Below, piece after piece: positions 8,838-17,815 of a stretch of 49,146 nt of DNA (positions within the stretch are counted from its first letter, which is position 1; each line of letters starts with the position of its first letter). The notes under the pieces are model-generated. The model had not been told where the DNA came from. It saw only the letters and a program-made list of their open reading frames with translations, and searched no databases. The position numbers and the translations under genes are program-made. Location of the stretch: positions 1 to 49,146 of the forward strand of contig JAFZXU010000059.1 of NCBI GenBank assembly GCA_017616655.1. Reading direction: 5' to 3'. Source of the stretch: Bacteroidales bacterium (GTDB lineage: Bacteria; Bacteroidota; Bacteroidia; Bacteroidales; UBA932).

Positions 8838-8845
8838 CAAATATA
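8838..8845 (-). promoter_or_regulatory. Promoter -7 box (TATATTTG) for the lipoprotein gene
   Basis: On the minus strand TATATTTG lies 23 nt upstream of the ATG at 8814. No convincing -33 TTTG is seen. It shares the 64-nt divergent gap with the promoter of the opposite gene. Confidence 0.5.
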
Positions 8846-8866
8846 GCAAAATTGGAGGAATTTGCA

Positions 8867-8874
8867 TACTTTTG
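8867..8874 (+). promoter_or_regulatory. Promoter -7 box (TACTTTTG) abutting a start codon
   Basis: TACTTTTG fits TAnnTTTG and ends only 4 nt before the ATG at 8879. If used, transcription would start at or next to the start codon, giving a leaderless or nearly leaderless message. Confidence 0.5.
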
Positions 8875-8878
8875 CGAT

Positions 8879-9508
8879 ATGAAACGCATCGTTCAAGTGA
8901 TTCTGCTGCTGCTCGTCGCGATGCCTGCGGGCAATGCGACGGTTCCCTTCTTCCTTCATGAGATGAACGGCAGGGTGGGAGCCGGAGATGCCTTCTATCT
9001 CAGGGCCGGCTATGCCCGCACCGCCTCCGACGTCGGAAGATGGTACGAAGACGCCCATTCCGGCTATACCTATGTGGGACTGATGGACAAATACTACCAC
9101 GACTATGTTTCCGAGGTCTTCTCTTCGGGCACCTTCACCCTCGAAGGGGGATATAACTGGCAGGGGCGCTGGGGCTTCGGCCTCAACCTGGGCCTGACCG
9201 GAGTCACCGCCAGGTGGAAGAGCGCCGTAACCGGCGAAGGCATACGTTCCGACCGCTCGAGACTTTTTTATGTGCTTCCCGAGGTCAGGTACTACTATGT
9301 ATATAATGACGCTTTCAGGCTCTATTCCTCTGCGGGATTGGGGCTTGCATACCCGTCTGCCTCTTTCGGCGCCGGTCAGGCCTCGTTCGGAGTGCTGCAG
9401 CTCAATCCGGTGGGAGTCGAGTTCGGCGGCCGCTTCTTCGGCTTTGCCGAATTCGGATTCGGGGATATGTTCGACTACCTGCGGGGCGGCATAGGATTCA
9501 GATTATAG
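8879..9508 (+). CDS. Probable outer-membrane beta-barrel protein
   Basis: The 209-residue product begins with a signal peptide (MKRIVQVILLLLVAM, cleavage probably near GNA-T). The rest alternates aromatic and small residues in short strands (FTLEGGYNW, WGFGLNLGLTG, LFYVLPEVRYYYVY, LYSSAGLGLAYP) and ends with GGIGFRL, a hydrophobic C-terminal strand. This is the pattern of a small 8-10-strand barrel of the outer-membrane-beta-barrel superfamily. The ATG at 8879 is chosen because the signal peptide begins there. A lipoprotein gene follows after 11 nt and is probably cotranscribed. No substrate or function can be assigned. Confidence 0.7.
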   Translation: MKRIVQVILLLLVAMPAGNATVPFFLHEMNGRVGAGDAFYLRAGYARTASDVGRWYEDAHSGYTYVGLMDKYYHDYVSEVFSSGTFTLEGGYNWQGRWGFGLNLGLTGVTARWKSAVTGEGIRSDRSRLFYVLPEVRYYYVYNDAFRLYSSAGLGLAYPSASFGAGQASFGVLQLNPVGVEFGGRFFGFAEFGFGDMFDYLRGGIGFRL

Positions 9509-9519
9509 GAGGCTAAGCC

Positions 9520-10176
9520 ATGAAAGGAAAAACACTCTTGTTGCTTGCCGTTGCGGCATTGATCAGTTCCTCCTGCGTCACTTTCTCCACACGATCTTCC
9601 GATCGCGGAAAGATAGCCGAACTGGCGCTCACGCAGTTGAACATTGCACTGGCTAATCCGATAACGGTTGTCAACCGGGCCCTCGCCGGCCCTGATTCCC
9701 TGGATATGAAGACTCCCGGGAAAGTCCTGACCTATACCGTTCCGTTATACCAAATGTATCGTTCCCAGGCGGATATCCATAAGCATATGCTGAAGGTTAC
9801 CTGCCTTTCGAAGGATAGCTGGATGGTTGAGCCGGACGAATCGGTGAAAGAGACGGTTTATTGCAACGTTTCTTTCCTGAATTTCATCACACTGGTTTCC
9901 GCGAACGAGAACGAGAACCAGTTTGAATCTTCATTCATGGCCATCGAGGATGACCAGAACGGTTATACTGCCGAATTCGGCTCCAATGGCGAGGGTATCG
10001 AAATTACAATCAGCTGCGGAGCGCTCTGCGACTTCCAGGAAGGCATATTCAATATCAATAACGTGATTTCAAAAGGCAGGGTAGGATTCGAATACTTCCT
10101 GAACGGCAAGACGCTCGACTGGTGCAAGGCGGAGTTCTCCGGAAAGACACTGACGATAACGACGAGTCAAGATTAA
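9520..10176 (+). CDS. Putative lipoprotein of unknown function
   Basis: The 218-residue protein has a lipoprotein signal (MKGKTLLLLAVAALISSSC, Cys19). The mature part is mixed alpha/beta with an acidic central region (SANENENQFESS) and ends KTLTITTSQD. I do not recognise the family. It sits 11 nt after the barrel protein gene, so the two may work together at the outer membrane. A hairpin terminator follows the stop codon directly. Confidence 0.65.
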   Translation: MKGKTLLLLAVAALISSSCVTFSTRSSDRGKIAELALTQLNIALANPITVVNRALAGPDSLDMKTPGKVLTYTVPLYQMYRSQADIHKHMLKVTCLSKDSWMVEPDESVKETVYCNVSFLNFITLVSANENENQFESSFMAIEDDQNGYTAEFGSNGEGIEITISCGALCDFQEGIFNINNVISKGRVGFEYFLNGKTLDWCKAEFSGKTLTITTSQD

Positions 10177-10180
10177 AAAA

Positions 10181-10202
10181 AACAGGGCCGTGAGGTCCTG
10201 TT
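10181..10202. terminator. Bidirectional terminator between the lipoprotein gene and the V-ATPase operon
   Basis: The stem AACAGGGCC / GGTCCTGTT (one G-U pair, 4-nt loop) is flanked by A7 on the left and T7 on the right, ideal for terminating both the plus-strand lipoprotein gene and the minus-strand ATPase operon. Confidence 0.9.
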
Positions 10203-10225
10203 TTTTTATGTCCGTATGTCGCGGC

Positions 10226-10720
<495 letters not shown>

Positions 10721-12559
10721 TTATTTCTTCAAAGGGTTGAACTTGGTGCCCTTGCCTTCGTAGCCGCTGTTCTTGAAGTACTCCACGAAGGTAAGACGGA
10801 GAGGGTGGACGAAGGCGCCGAGGCAGCTCATCGCGAAGTTCAGCGCGTGGCCGAGCAGGACGATCAGGAGCCAGAATACCCACTGCCAGGTGGGATTGGG
10901 GCCGAGGGTCATTCCCGCAAGGTTGTTGAATGCGCCGCCGAGCATGCCGCCGGCAAGGCCGAGGGCATAGAGTCGGATGTAACTCAATACGTCTCCAAGC
11001 AGGCCGGTGGCCATTCCGTAGGTGTCCCACAGGCCCGCTCCGATGTTGACCAGAGGGTTGCGCCCCGGCTTGTTGAAGATGTAGATGCTCAGCACCGAGA
11101 TGACTCCGATGACGATGACTGCAATCCTGGTGGCGTCGGCGTCAAGAACGCTGGTGAGGGCTCCGGCGGCGACCAGCAGGCCGCCCACTATGAGCACTAC
11201 CCATCCCCAGGCGCTGATCGCCGACTTGATGCCGAAGCGCCTGGTGAGACCCACGGCCTTGATTACCATCGCCAGGCAGATGTGGAACACTCCCACCGCT
11301 ATCGCGGCTATCATCGAAGTATCGTATGCGGCTCCGCCGATTTCCGTCTTGCCGGCAACCATTATCGATTTGAGCCACTGGGGAGTGCCCTCGAGCTCTG
11401 CGAGGTTGATGCCGAAGAATGTGCCCAGTATCAGGCCGACGAAGAACGATCCGACGCCGAGGGTGACAACCAGGCGCCAGTGCTTCCTGAGTCCCAGGAC
11501 GTTGATCCTGTTGCGGAGAAGCAGGCCCAATAAGATGAGAATCAAGCCGTATCCTGCGTCGCCAAGGCAGAATGCCCAGAAGAGCAGGAAGAAGGGCGCA
11601 AGTATGGGAGTGGGGTCGAATTCGTCGTAAACCGGCATTCCGTACATTCCGGTGAGGGTTTCGAAGTTGCGGGCGAACCAGTTGTTGCGCAGCTTGATGG
11701 GAGGGTTGTCCTCCTTCTCTGCGGGGGCCTTCATATAGTAAAGGTCCATCTGGTCGAGAGCCTCGCATACCGTTTCATCGTTTTCGGTGGGGGCGAAGCC
11801 GGTGAGGAGACATATCCTGTCTTCCGCCACTGATTCTCCGGAGGCGTTGGCTAGATAGAGGTTCAGCTCTGCGATCTGGTCGCTGTAGAGCTTTTCCACC
11901 TCTTCGCGTCTCTCTTTGAGGGCTTCCATCTTCGCCTTGTTGACGAGGATGCCCTGCTGCAGGTTCCATACCTCCTTGGTGAGTTCGGCATAGGAACGTT
12001 CGGGCTTGGATACCTCTTCGGCGGGGATGTCGTCGAATTCACCTGCGACTACGAACCAGACGGTATCGTCGTCGGTGGAGATGACCGACATCGGCCAGTG
12101 CTCGGTCCAGTCTGCCGAGAATTTCTTGACCGGTACGGTATAGAAGTGGAGGTTGATGCCTTCATCCTTGAGGAGCTCGAGTTTCTTTGAGCTGAATTCG
12201 CCCCAGTGGCGTGCGGCTTCCATCTCGTAATCTGCCTGATCGAGCCTTTCGGTCATCTCGCGAAGGCTTTCCTGTGCCTCCGCAAGGCAGATTCTCGGGT
12301 CGCGTGTATCCTTCCTGAGGCTGCGTGCGGTCTTCTCTATCTCGTTGTAATCCTCCTCCCTGGAGAGATCTATGCTCGATAGGACCTCCATCGTCCTGCG
12401 GCTCGAGGCAATGCCTTCCAGCATCGCTTCGGAGGTCTTGTCGATGGGCTTTGCGGAACGGGTGATGTCCATCAGCCCGATCTTCTGGATCTTTTCGAGC
12501 GCCGACTCCTTGTTGCCGGTGAGCAACAGGATGGAGTATTTGGTCATTTTGACTATCAT
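10721..12559 (-). CDS. ntpI: V-type ATPase subunit I (stator, a-subunit homologue)
   Basis: The 612-residue protein has a soluble N-terminal half with coiled-coil stretches (for example around residues 90-130 and 205-235) that links to the peripheral stalks, and a C-terminal membrane half starting near residue 315 with about seven or eight helices (LAPFFLLFWAFCLGDAGYGL, LVVTLGVGSFFVGLILGT and others). The membrane part forms the ion half-channels against the K ring. The RLYALGLAGG segment near the C-terminus carries the conserved Arg region of this family. The start overlaps subunit D by 4 nt (ATGA); an ATG four codons later (12547) is an alternative start. Confidence 0.92.
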   Translation of the reverse strand: MIVKMTKYSILLLTGNKESALEKIQKIGLMDITRSAKPIDKTSEAMLEGIASSRRTMEVLSSIDLSREEDYNEIEKTARSLRKDTRDPRICLAEAQESLREMTERLDQADYEMEAARHWGEFSSKKLELLKDEGINLHFYTVPVKKFSADWTEHWPMSVISTDDDTVWFVVAGEFDDIPAEEVSKPERSYAELTKEVWNLQQGILVNKAKMEALKERREEVEKLYSDQIAELNLYLANASGESVAEDRICLLTGFAPTENDETVCEALDQMDLYYMKAPAEKEDNPPIKLRNNWFARNFETLTGMYGMPVYDEFDPTPILAPFFLLFWAFCLGDAGYGLILILLGLLLRNRINVLGLRKHWRLVVTLGVGSFFVGLILGTFFGINLAELEGTPQWLKSIMVAGKTEIGGAAYDTSMIAAIAVGVFHICLAMVIKAVGLTRRFGIKSAISAWGWVVLIVGGLLVAAGALTSVLDADATRIAVIVIGVISVLSIYIFNKPGRNPLVNIGAGLWDTYGMATGLLGDVLSYIRLYALGLAGGMLGGAFNNLAGMTLGPNPTWQWVFWLLIVLLGHALNFAMSCLGAFVHPLRLTFVEYFKNSGYEGKGTKFNPLKK

Positions 12560-13164
12560 ACGGCTTCCTCCTCTTCCTCAGCCTGATGGCGGGCTTTGAC
12601 TATCTTCTGTGAAGCCTTCGAGAGGTTCTCCTCGTCCTCCATGAAGCGCTTGATCTTGCGGATGGCCTCCTGGTAACCGGGAATCTGCACCTTTTCGTAC
12701 AGATTGACCTTCTGGGTGGTCTTCTTGCGCTGGAAGTCGAGGATGCGTCCCTTCTCCAGGAAGACCTCCGACTCGATGCCGAGTTTGGCGAGGTTCTGGA
12801 GTATCGACATGCCGTCGCTGTACCACATCGGCTTGGCGAACTTGTCGAAAGGCTGCACTTCGAAAATTACGTTCCTGAGTTCCGGGGTGCGGACGCCGGC
12901 CACCTTGACGGTGGCGAGCTCCACGTCCTTGACGGATATCAGCCCCGGCGTGAATTCGTTCCAAAGCCCCGCAAGATACTCGTACTCCTTGAGCGAACTC
13001 TCCAGTTTCTGCTGGAGCGCGTCGGACTCCGCCTTGGCGTTCGCCACGGCCACGCGCAGCGCCGACTCCTTGCTCTTGAGGGTAGGGAGGGCGTTCTGGC
13101 GTACCTTGAGCTGCTTTCCGAGGTTGGTCAGAGATGTCTTGTTGTATTGAAACTTGATTGCCAT
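12556..13164 (-). CDS. ntpD: V-type ATPase subunit D (central rotor shaft)
   Basis: The 202-residue protein starts MAIKFQYNKTSL and is mostly long helices: the N-terminal one (LGKQLKVRQNALPTLKSKES) and the C-terminal one (QEAIRKIKRFMEDEENLSKA) form the antiparallel coiled-coil axle in the A3B3 head, with a beta-rich middle. It transmits rotation to the K ring. It lies 12 nt after subunit B and overlaps subunit I by 4 nt, consistent with translational coupling. The acidic tail (HQAEEEEEAV) is unusual but does not change the assignment. Confidence 0.9.
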   Translation of the reverse strand: MAIKFQYNKTSLTNLGKQLKVRQNALPTLKSKESALRVAVANAKAESDALQQKLESSLKEYEYLAGLWNEFTPGLISVKDVELATVKVAGVRTPELRNVIFEVQPFDKFAKPMWYSDGMSILQNLAKLGIESEVFLEKGRILDFQRKKTTQKVNLYEKVQIPGYQEAIRKIKRFMEDEENLSKASQKIVKARHQAEEEEEAV

Positions 13165-13176
13165 TTCGGGACTGGT

Positions 13177-14505
13177 TTACTCTGCCTTGGAGGGCCAGTA
13201 TTTGTCGATCATAGCCTGTTTGATACCGGTCTCGGGCTGCGAGAAGTACTTCGCGAAGAGCCTCCAGGCGGTGTCGAGCATCTCCGTGATGGGGATGTTG
13301 ACGTCGATGGAGAGGAGCTGGATTGCATAGTCTTTCGCATAGTCGAGGCAGCGGAGGTCGTAGTCGGAGAGGTCGAAACCGTTCTCCAGCTTGGTCTTCG
13401 CATTCTGCGCGTCGGCGTAGAGGCGGACGGAGGCGTTCATCACCTGCGAGTGGTCCTCGCGGGTTTTCTTGCCCTGGACGTGCTGCTTCAGTCGCGAGAG
13501 CGAACGGAACGGGTCGATGATGACCTTTCCGGTATCGGTGTCGTGACGCAGGAAGAGCTGACCCTCAGTGATATAACCTGTGTTGTCAGGGATAGCGTGG
13601 GTGATGTCTCCGTCGTTCAGAGTGGTGACGGCGATGATGGTTATGGAACCGCCGGTAGGCAGCTGCACCGCCTTCTCGTAGATCTTCGCGAGGTCGGAAT
13701 AGAGGGAACCCGGCATCGAGTCCTTGGAAGGGATCTGGTCCATTCGGTTGGAGACGATGGAGAGGGCGTCGGCGTAGAGGGTCATGTCGGTAAGGAGCAC
13801 GAGCACCTTCTCGTTCTTGTCCACTGCGAAGTACTCTGCAGCCGTCAGCGCCATGTCGGGGATAAGGAGTCGCTCCACGGGCGGCTGGTCGGTGGTGTTG
13901 ACGAAACTGATGATCTTGTGGAGGGCGCCGGCGTTCTCGAATTCGTTCTTGAAGTAGAGGTAGTCGTCGTTCGAGAGGCCCATGCCGCCGAGGATGATCT
14001 TGTCGACGTCGGCACGAAGGGCCACCTGCGCCATAACCTGGTTGTAGGGCTGGTCAGGGTCGGCGAAGAACGGAATCTTCTGACCGGAGACCAGCGTATT
14101 GTTGAGGTCGATGCCGGCGATGCCGGTAGGAATCAGCTCCGAAGGCATCCTTCTCTTGTAGGGGTTCACGGAAGGGCCGCCGATGAAACGGCGCTCGCCC
14201 TCGACAGCGGGACCGCCGTCGATAGGATCGCCGTATGCGTTGAAGAAGCGTCCGGCGAGATCCGGGCTCACATTGAGTGCCGGGGGTTCGCCGAAAAAGA
14301 TAACCTCCGCGTCGGTGGGGATTCCCTCCGTTCCGGCGAATACCTGGAGCGTGACGGCACCCCTGCGGATCTTCACAACCTGCGCAAGACGGCCCGCAAC
14401 GGTGGCGAGTTCGTCGTTGCTCACTCCCTGGGCCCTGAGCGTCACAGTTGCCTTGGTGATTGACTCAAGCCGGGTGTATACTCTCTGGAATGCTCTACTG
14501 CTCAT
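13177..14505 (-). CDS. ntpB: V-type ATPase subunit B (non-catalytic head subunit)
   Basis: The 442-residue protein begins AFQRVYTRLESITKATVTLRA and contains GRFFNAYGDPIDGG, NTLVSGQKIPFF and the SGSLYSD-like segment PGSLYSDLAKIYEKA, all typical of the B subunit of V/A-type ATPases. There is no Walker A motif, as expected for the non-catalytic subunit; it completes nucleotide sites at the A-B interface. It starts inside the end of subunit A (11-nt overlap), so the two are probably translated in coupled fashion to give equal amounts for the A3B3 ring. Confidence 0.95.
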   Translation of the reverse strand: MSSRAFQRVYTRLESITKATVTLRAQGVSNDELATVAGRLAQVVKIRRGAVTLQVFAGTEGIPTDAEVIFFGEPPALNVSPDLAGRFFNAYGDPIDGGPAVEGERRFIGGPSVNPYKRRMPSELIPTGIAGIDLNNTLVSGQKIPFFADPDQPYNQVMAQVALRADVDKIILGGMGLSNDDYLYFKNEFENAGALHKIISFVNTTDQPPVERLLIPDMALTAAEYFAVDKNEKVLVLLTDMTLYADALSIVSNRMDQIPSKDSMPGSLYSDLAKIYEKAVQLPTGGSITIIAVTTLNDGDITHAIPDNTGYITEGQLFLRHDTDTGKVIIDPFRSLSRLKQHVQGKKTREDHSQVMNASVRLYADAQNAKTKLENGFDLSDYDLRCLDYAKDYAIQLLSIDVNIPITEMLDTAWRLFAKYFSQPETGIKQAMIDKYWPSKAE

Positions 14506-16246
14506 TGCTCAATGCTTTATGGAGTTGGTCTAAATATTTCTTGAACTGTTCGCCCTGGAACTCGGAGTAGTTCATCTGGCGCAGGATGTTGATTATCTCC
14601 TTGAACTTGGCGCCGCACTCCTCGAAGGTGTCGAACGAGAATTCGTGGTCGCAGACATCGAGGACGAGGGTCAGCATGAACTCCTGCCGGTCCATCGGGG
14701 TGAGGGCGTCGATCTTGTCGAATGCGTCCTGCTGAAGGATGACGAAGTCGATGAGCTCGCTCTTCCAGTACTGCTCGTGGTAGCTGATGGGCACTCCGTC
14801 GTCACCGAGGATGTTGATCTGCTCGGCAACCTCCTTTCCGCGGCGGACGATGTTCTTGGCGCGGTTGACCTTCTCGACCCAGTCGGGTGCGATCTTGGAG
14901 TTGAGGTAGTCGATGATTTCGGGATACTCGAGATATTTGGAGTAGGAGTCGAGCGGGTTGATGGCGGGATAGCGCTTCTTGTCGGCGCGGTTCTGCTCCA
15001 GTCCGTAGAAGCACCTCGCCGCCTTCTTGGTGGACTCGGTGACGGGTTCCTTGAGGTTACCGCCGGCGGGGGAGACGGTACCGATGAAGGTGACCGAACC
15101 GGTCTGGCCGTTGTTGAGCCTGACGATGCCCGCGCGGGAGTAGAAGTTGGAGATAATGGCGGAGAGGTCCACCGGGAATGCGTCCGCGCCCGGAAGCTCC
15201 TCCATACGGTTCGACATCTCGCGGAGCGCCTGTGCCCAGCGGGAGGTGGAGTCGGCCAGCAGCAACACCTTCATTCCCATCGCGCGGTAGTACTCGCAGA
15301 TGGTCATAGCCGTATAGACTGAAGCCTCGCGGGCTGCTACCGGCATGTTGGAGGTGTTGCAGATGATGGTGGTACGCTCCATCAGCTTGCGGCCGGTGTG
15401 GGGATCCACCAGTTCGGGAAACTCGGTGAAGATTTCCACCACCTCGTTGGCGCGCTCGCCGCAGGCCGCCATCACGATGACCTCGGCGTCGCCCTGCTGC
15501 GCGATTGCGTGCTGGAGCACCGTCTTGCCACATCCGAAAGGACCGGGGATGAAGCCGGTACCGCCCTCGGCGATGGGGTTCATCGTGTCGATGCAGCGGA
15601 CTCCGGTCTCCATTATCCTGTAGGGACGGGGCTTCTCGACATAACCGCCGACGGCCACCTTGACGGGCCACTTCTGGGTCATCGTCACCTTGACCTCGTC
15701 GCCTTCGGAGTTGAGCAGTACCGCCATTGTGTCGTCGATGGTGTAGTCCCCCTCGGGAGCCACGCTCTTGACGGTATATTCGCCCTTGAAGGAGAAGGGA
15801 ACCATTATCTTGTGAGGCAGCCAGCCCTCCTTGACCTCGCCGAGCCAGTCGGCCGCCACCACGGTGTCGCCCTTTTTGGCAATGGGGACGAAGTGCCATA
15901 CCTTCTCATGGTCGAGAGGGGAGGTGTACTCGCCTCGCTTGAGGAAGACGTCGGACATCGTCTCGAGGTTGTTCTGCAGGCCGTCATAACTGCTGGAAAG
16001 CAGTCCCGGCCCGAGGGTGACCTCAAGCATATGGCCTTCAAACTCGACGGTGTCGCCCTGTTTGAGGCCTCGGGTGCTTTCATATACCTGAACGGACGCA
16101 TCCTCTCCCGATACCTTGATGACCTCGGCCATAAGCTTGGTGCCGCCGAGGTTGATGTAGCAGATCTCGTTCTGGGCCACGTGGCCGGAGATCTTCACCG
16201 TGACAAGGTTGGAGATGATGCCCGTTACAATACCTGTACTTTTCAT
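14495..16246 (-). CDS. ntpA: V-type ATPase subunit A (catalytic ATPase)
   Basis: From the ATG at 16244-16246 the product is 583 residues, normal for bacterial A subunits. An upstream in-frame start would add 23 polar residues outside the family. The N-terminal barrel (STGIVTGIISNLVTVKISG) is followed by the V/A-specific insertion and the nucleotide domain with Walker A GPFGCGKT (235-242; Cys in place of the usual Ser), GERANEVVE and LLADSTSRWAQALRE. It hydrolyses or makes ATP in the cytoplasmic head. It lies 16 nt after the DUF2764 gene and overlaps subunit B. Confidence 0.96.
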   Translation of the reverse strand: MKSTGIVTGIISNLVTVKISGHVAQNEICYINLGGTKLMAEVIKVSGEDASVQVYESTRGLKQGDTVEFEGHMLEVTLGPGLLSSSYDGLQNNLETMSDVFLKRGEYTSPLDHEKVWHFVPIAKKGDTVVAADWLGEVKEGWLPHKIMVPFSFKGEYTVKSVAPEGDYTIDDTMAVLLNSEGDEVKVTMTQKWPVKVAVGGYVEKPRPYRIMETGVRCIDTMNPIAEGGTGFIPGPFGCGKTVLQHAIAQQGDAEVIVMAACGERANEVVEIFTEFPELVDPHTGRKLMERTTIICNTSNMPVAAREASVYTAMTICEYYRAMGMKVLLLADSTSRWAQALREMSNRMEELPGADAFPVDLSAIISNFYSRAGIVRLNNGQTGSVTFIGTVSPAGGNLKEPVTESTKKAARCFYGLEQNRADKKRYPAINPLDSYSKYLEYPEIIDYLNSKIAPDWVEKVNRAKNIVRRGKEVAEQINILGDDGVPISYHEQYWKSELIDFVILQQDAFDKIDALTPMDRQEFMLTLVLDVCDHEFSFDTFEECGAKFKEIINILRQMNYSEFQGEQFKKYLDQLHKALSNEQ

Positions 16247-16262
16247 ATTGTGGGTTTTCGTT

Positions 16263-16838
16263 TTACTGTTTTTGTGACGGGTCGAATTCGACTCCGTTGA
16301 ATGTGCCCCGTACATCCTGTACGAGCTGCTTGAAGAACTCCGCTCCCGTCGCCGGGTCGAGCCTGTTCCACCTGCGGACTATGCGGGCCTTTGCAATGAA
16401 GGCGAGGATTACGTCGATATCGAAGAGATCGTAGAGCACAAGGTCGTCGGCCTTCTTCCAATAATAGGCGTCGAGCTGCTTCTCCCTTTCCATGATGTTG
16501 GGGGTGGAGAAGATCGCCATCAGGTCGCCTGCCTCGGGAACATCGTCGACGGAGGGCTTGCCGCCGTCGAGATAGGCTACCTTGGCTTCGCGCACGCGCC
16601 TGTCGAAGGCGAACCAATGACGCAGGAATTTGCAGGGACTCGATGTCACCGACGAGTAGAAGAGGTGTCCTATGTTTTTCTCTTCGGCCCCCGCCTCCAG
16701 CCAGTCGATGTAGCCGCAGTCCTTTTCAGAACACTGGCTGCGGATGAAGTTCACGACCTCGTCGTAATCGAAGTCGCGCGCCTCGAAGTCGGGCTGGAAA
16801 TCGGGAAGCCCCGCTATTATGTATTGGTAGTTGGCCAT
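16263..16838 (-). CDS. DUF2764 family protein, V-ATPase operon component
   Basis: The 191-residue protein starts MANYQYIIAGLPDFQPDF and is mostly helical. DUF2764 proteins occupy the position of the C/d (collar) subunit gene in Bacteroidetes V-ATPase operons and are thought to replace it, joining the head to the rotor or ring; this role is inferred from context. It overlaps the subunit E stop by one base (TAATG) and precedes subunit A by 16 nt. No catalytic motif or membrane segment is seen. Confidence 0.85.
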   Translation of the reverse strand: MANYQYIIAGLPDFQPDFEARDFDYDEVVNFIRSQCSEKDCGYIDWLEAGAEEKNIGHLFYSSVTSSPCKFLRHWFAFDRRVREAKVAYLDGGKPSVDDVPEAGDLMAIFSTPNIMEREKQLDAYYWKKADDLVLYDLFDIDVILAFIAKARIVRRWNRLDPATGAEFFKQLVQDVRGTFNGVEFDPSQKQ

Positions 16839-17452
16839 TATTCGCCGAAGAGAAGTTTGCGTGTCGAAGGACGGAGATAGCTGCCGAGGAGGGCGTTGAA
16901 GTCGTCAGCGGTAAAGCCGATTACGAAACCGCCGTCCTTGGGGCCGATCTTGAAGCCTTCGGACATTCCCTTGACGAATTTCACCTCCGAGCCTTTTGCC
17001 AGGTTGTCGTATATCTCGGTTGAGAATGCGCTCTGAAGCTCTTTCTGCATCGAGGAGGGAAGTATCACTTCCAGAGGAACGGATTCGGGGTTGGCTGCGT
17101 TGAAGGCCTTGACAACCGTGGTGAGCAGCGACTTGACGAATTCGGTGTCCGACATCGCCTTGCCGACGTTTGCGTTCAGGGCGTTTGCGACGACGAGGTT
17201 CTCGATGTTCTGCTTGGTGGCGGTGATGCTCTGGGCGGAAGCCATCTTTATGTCGTTGGCTATGCGCGACTTGATGTCGTCAGCCTCCTGTTCCGCCTTG
17301 GAAACTATCTTGGCGGCCTTTTCCTTGGCGTTCGAGATAATCTCCTCCGCCTCGCGGGCAGCCTTTGCCACGAGCTCGTCTGCATCTTTTCTTCCCTTGG
17401 AAAGCCCCTCATTGTAGAGCTTGTCCATCAATTCTTGAAGTTTGTCTTGCAT
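16838..17452 (-). CDS. ntpE: V-type ATPase subunit E (peripheral stalk)
   Basis: From the ATG at 17450-17452 the protein is 204 residues. The first 100 residues are a long charged Ala/Glu/Lys-rich helix (for example KAAREAEEIISNAKEKAAKI) as in the stator stalk; the rest is the globular head-binding domain ending RPSTRKLLFGE. A TTG eight codons upstream is a weaker start. It is the first gene of the operon, with a promoter box 29 nt upstream. No separate G/H stalk partner or F subunit gene is seen here, as is usual for Bacteroidetes operons of this type. Confidence 0.85.
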   Translation of the reverse strand: MQDKLQELMDKLYNEGLSKGRKDADELVAKAAREAEEIISNAKEKAAKIVSKAEQEADDIKSRIANDIKMASAQSITATKQNIENLVVANALNANVGKAMSDTEFVKSLLTTVVKAFNAANPESVPLEVILPSSMQKELQSAFSTEIYDNLAKGSEVKFVKGMSEGFKIGPKDGGFVIGFTADDFNALLGSYLRPSTRKLLFGE

Positions 17453-17481
17453 ATCTTGTAAAGATTTTTTTTCCAATCATA

Positions 17482-17489
17482 CAAAAATA
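17482..17489 (-). promoter_or_regulatory. Promoter -7 box (TATTTTTG) for the V-ATPase operon
   Basis: On the minus strand TATTTTTG ends 29 nt before the ntpE ATG and fits TAnnTTTG. A 7-bp inverted repeat (CTATTGC / GCAATAG, 4-nt loop) lies just upstream near 17504-17521 and could be an operator or chance. Confidence 0.55.
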
Positions 17490-17759
17490 ACGAAATAAAT
17501 CGACTATTGCTAAAGCAATAGCCAATACTATGAAATGTTAGCAACTTTTTATCAACAATCAAAGGATTATTCCGATTAATACTGTTAAGACTGAAGGATA
17601 TCTGACGTCAAAAGTGAACTTACTATTCAGATAATGATATTCCTCAACGTGAGCAATGGAAGTCACTCTGGGACAATGCCCCCGGTTATCTCTCCGGAAA
17701 TAGACCCTATATTCTTTATTTTCGGAGGTGAGTTTCGGAAATGTATAAAGATACAAAAA
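17490..17759. other. Gene-poor spacer upstream of the V-ATPase operon
   Basis: With the adjoining elements this is a 363-nt gap between ntpE and the next gene. A minus-strand 65-codon frame (17559-17756) exists but has no homology I recognise, no signal peptide and sits just after a terminator with no promoter of its own. Nothing else is evident beyond the short inverted repeat near 17504-17521. Confidence 0.4.
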
Positions 17760-17783
17760 GCGGTAAGCATCGCTGTTTACCGC
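17760..17783 (-). terminator. Intrinsic terminator of the metallopeptidase/lipoprotein operon
   Basis: A perfect 7-bp stem (GCGGTAA / TTACCGC, 10-nt loop), followed on the minus strand by TTTTTG, lies 32 nt after the lipoprotein stop at 17816. Confidence 0.8.
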
Positions 17784-17815
17784 CTCAGTTGATTAATCGG
17801 GATAGATTAGTTCAG

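Noticed and set aside
13147-14463. 438-codon plus-strand frame opposite the V-ATPase B gene
   Set aside because: Antisense shadow of a conserved gene; composition (long Val/Gly/Glu/His runs) reflects the complementary codon pattern and no domain is recognisable.
17559-17756. 65-codon minus-strand frame in the spacer before the V-ATPase operon
   Set aside because: No promoter or signal peptide, no recognised homology, and it begins next to a terminator; kept only as a remark.
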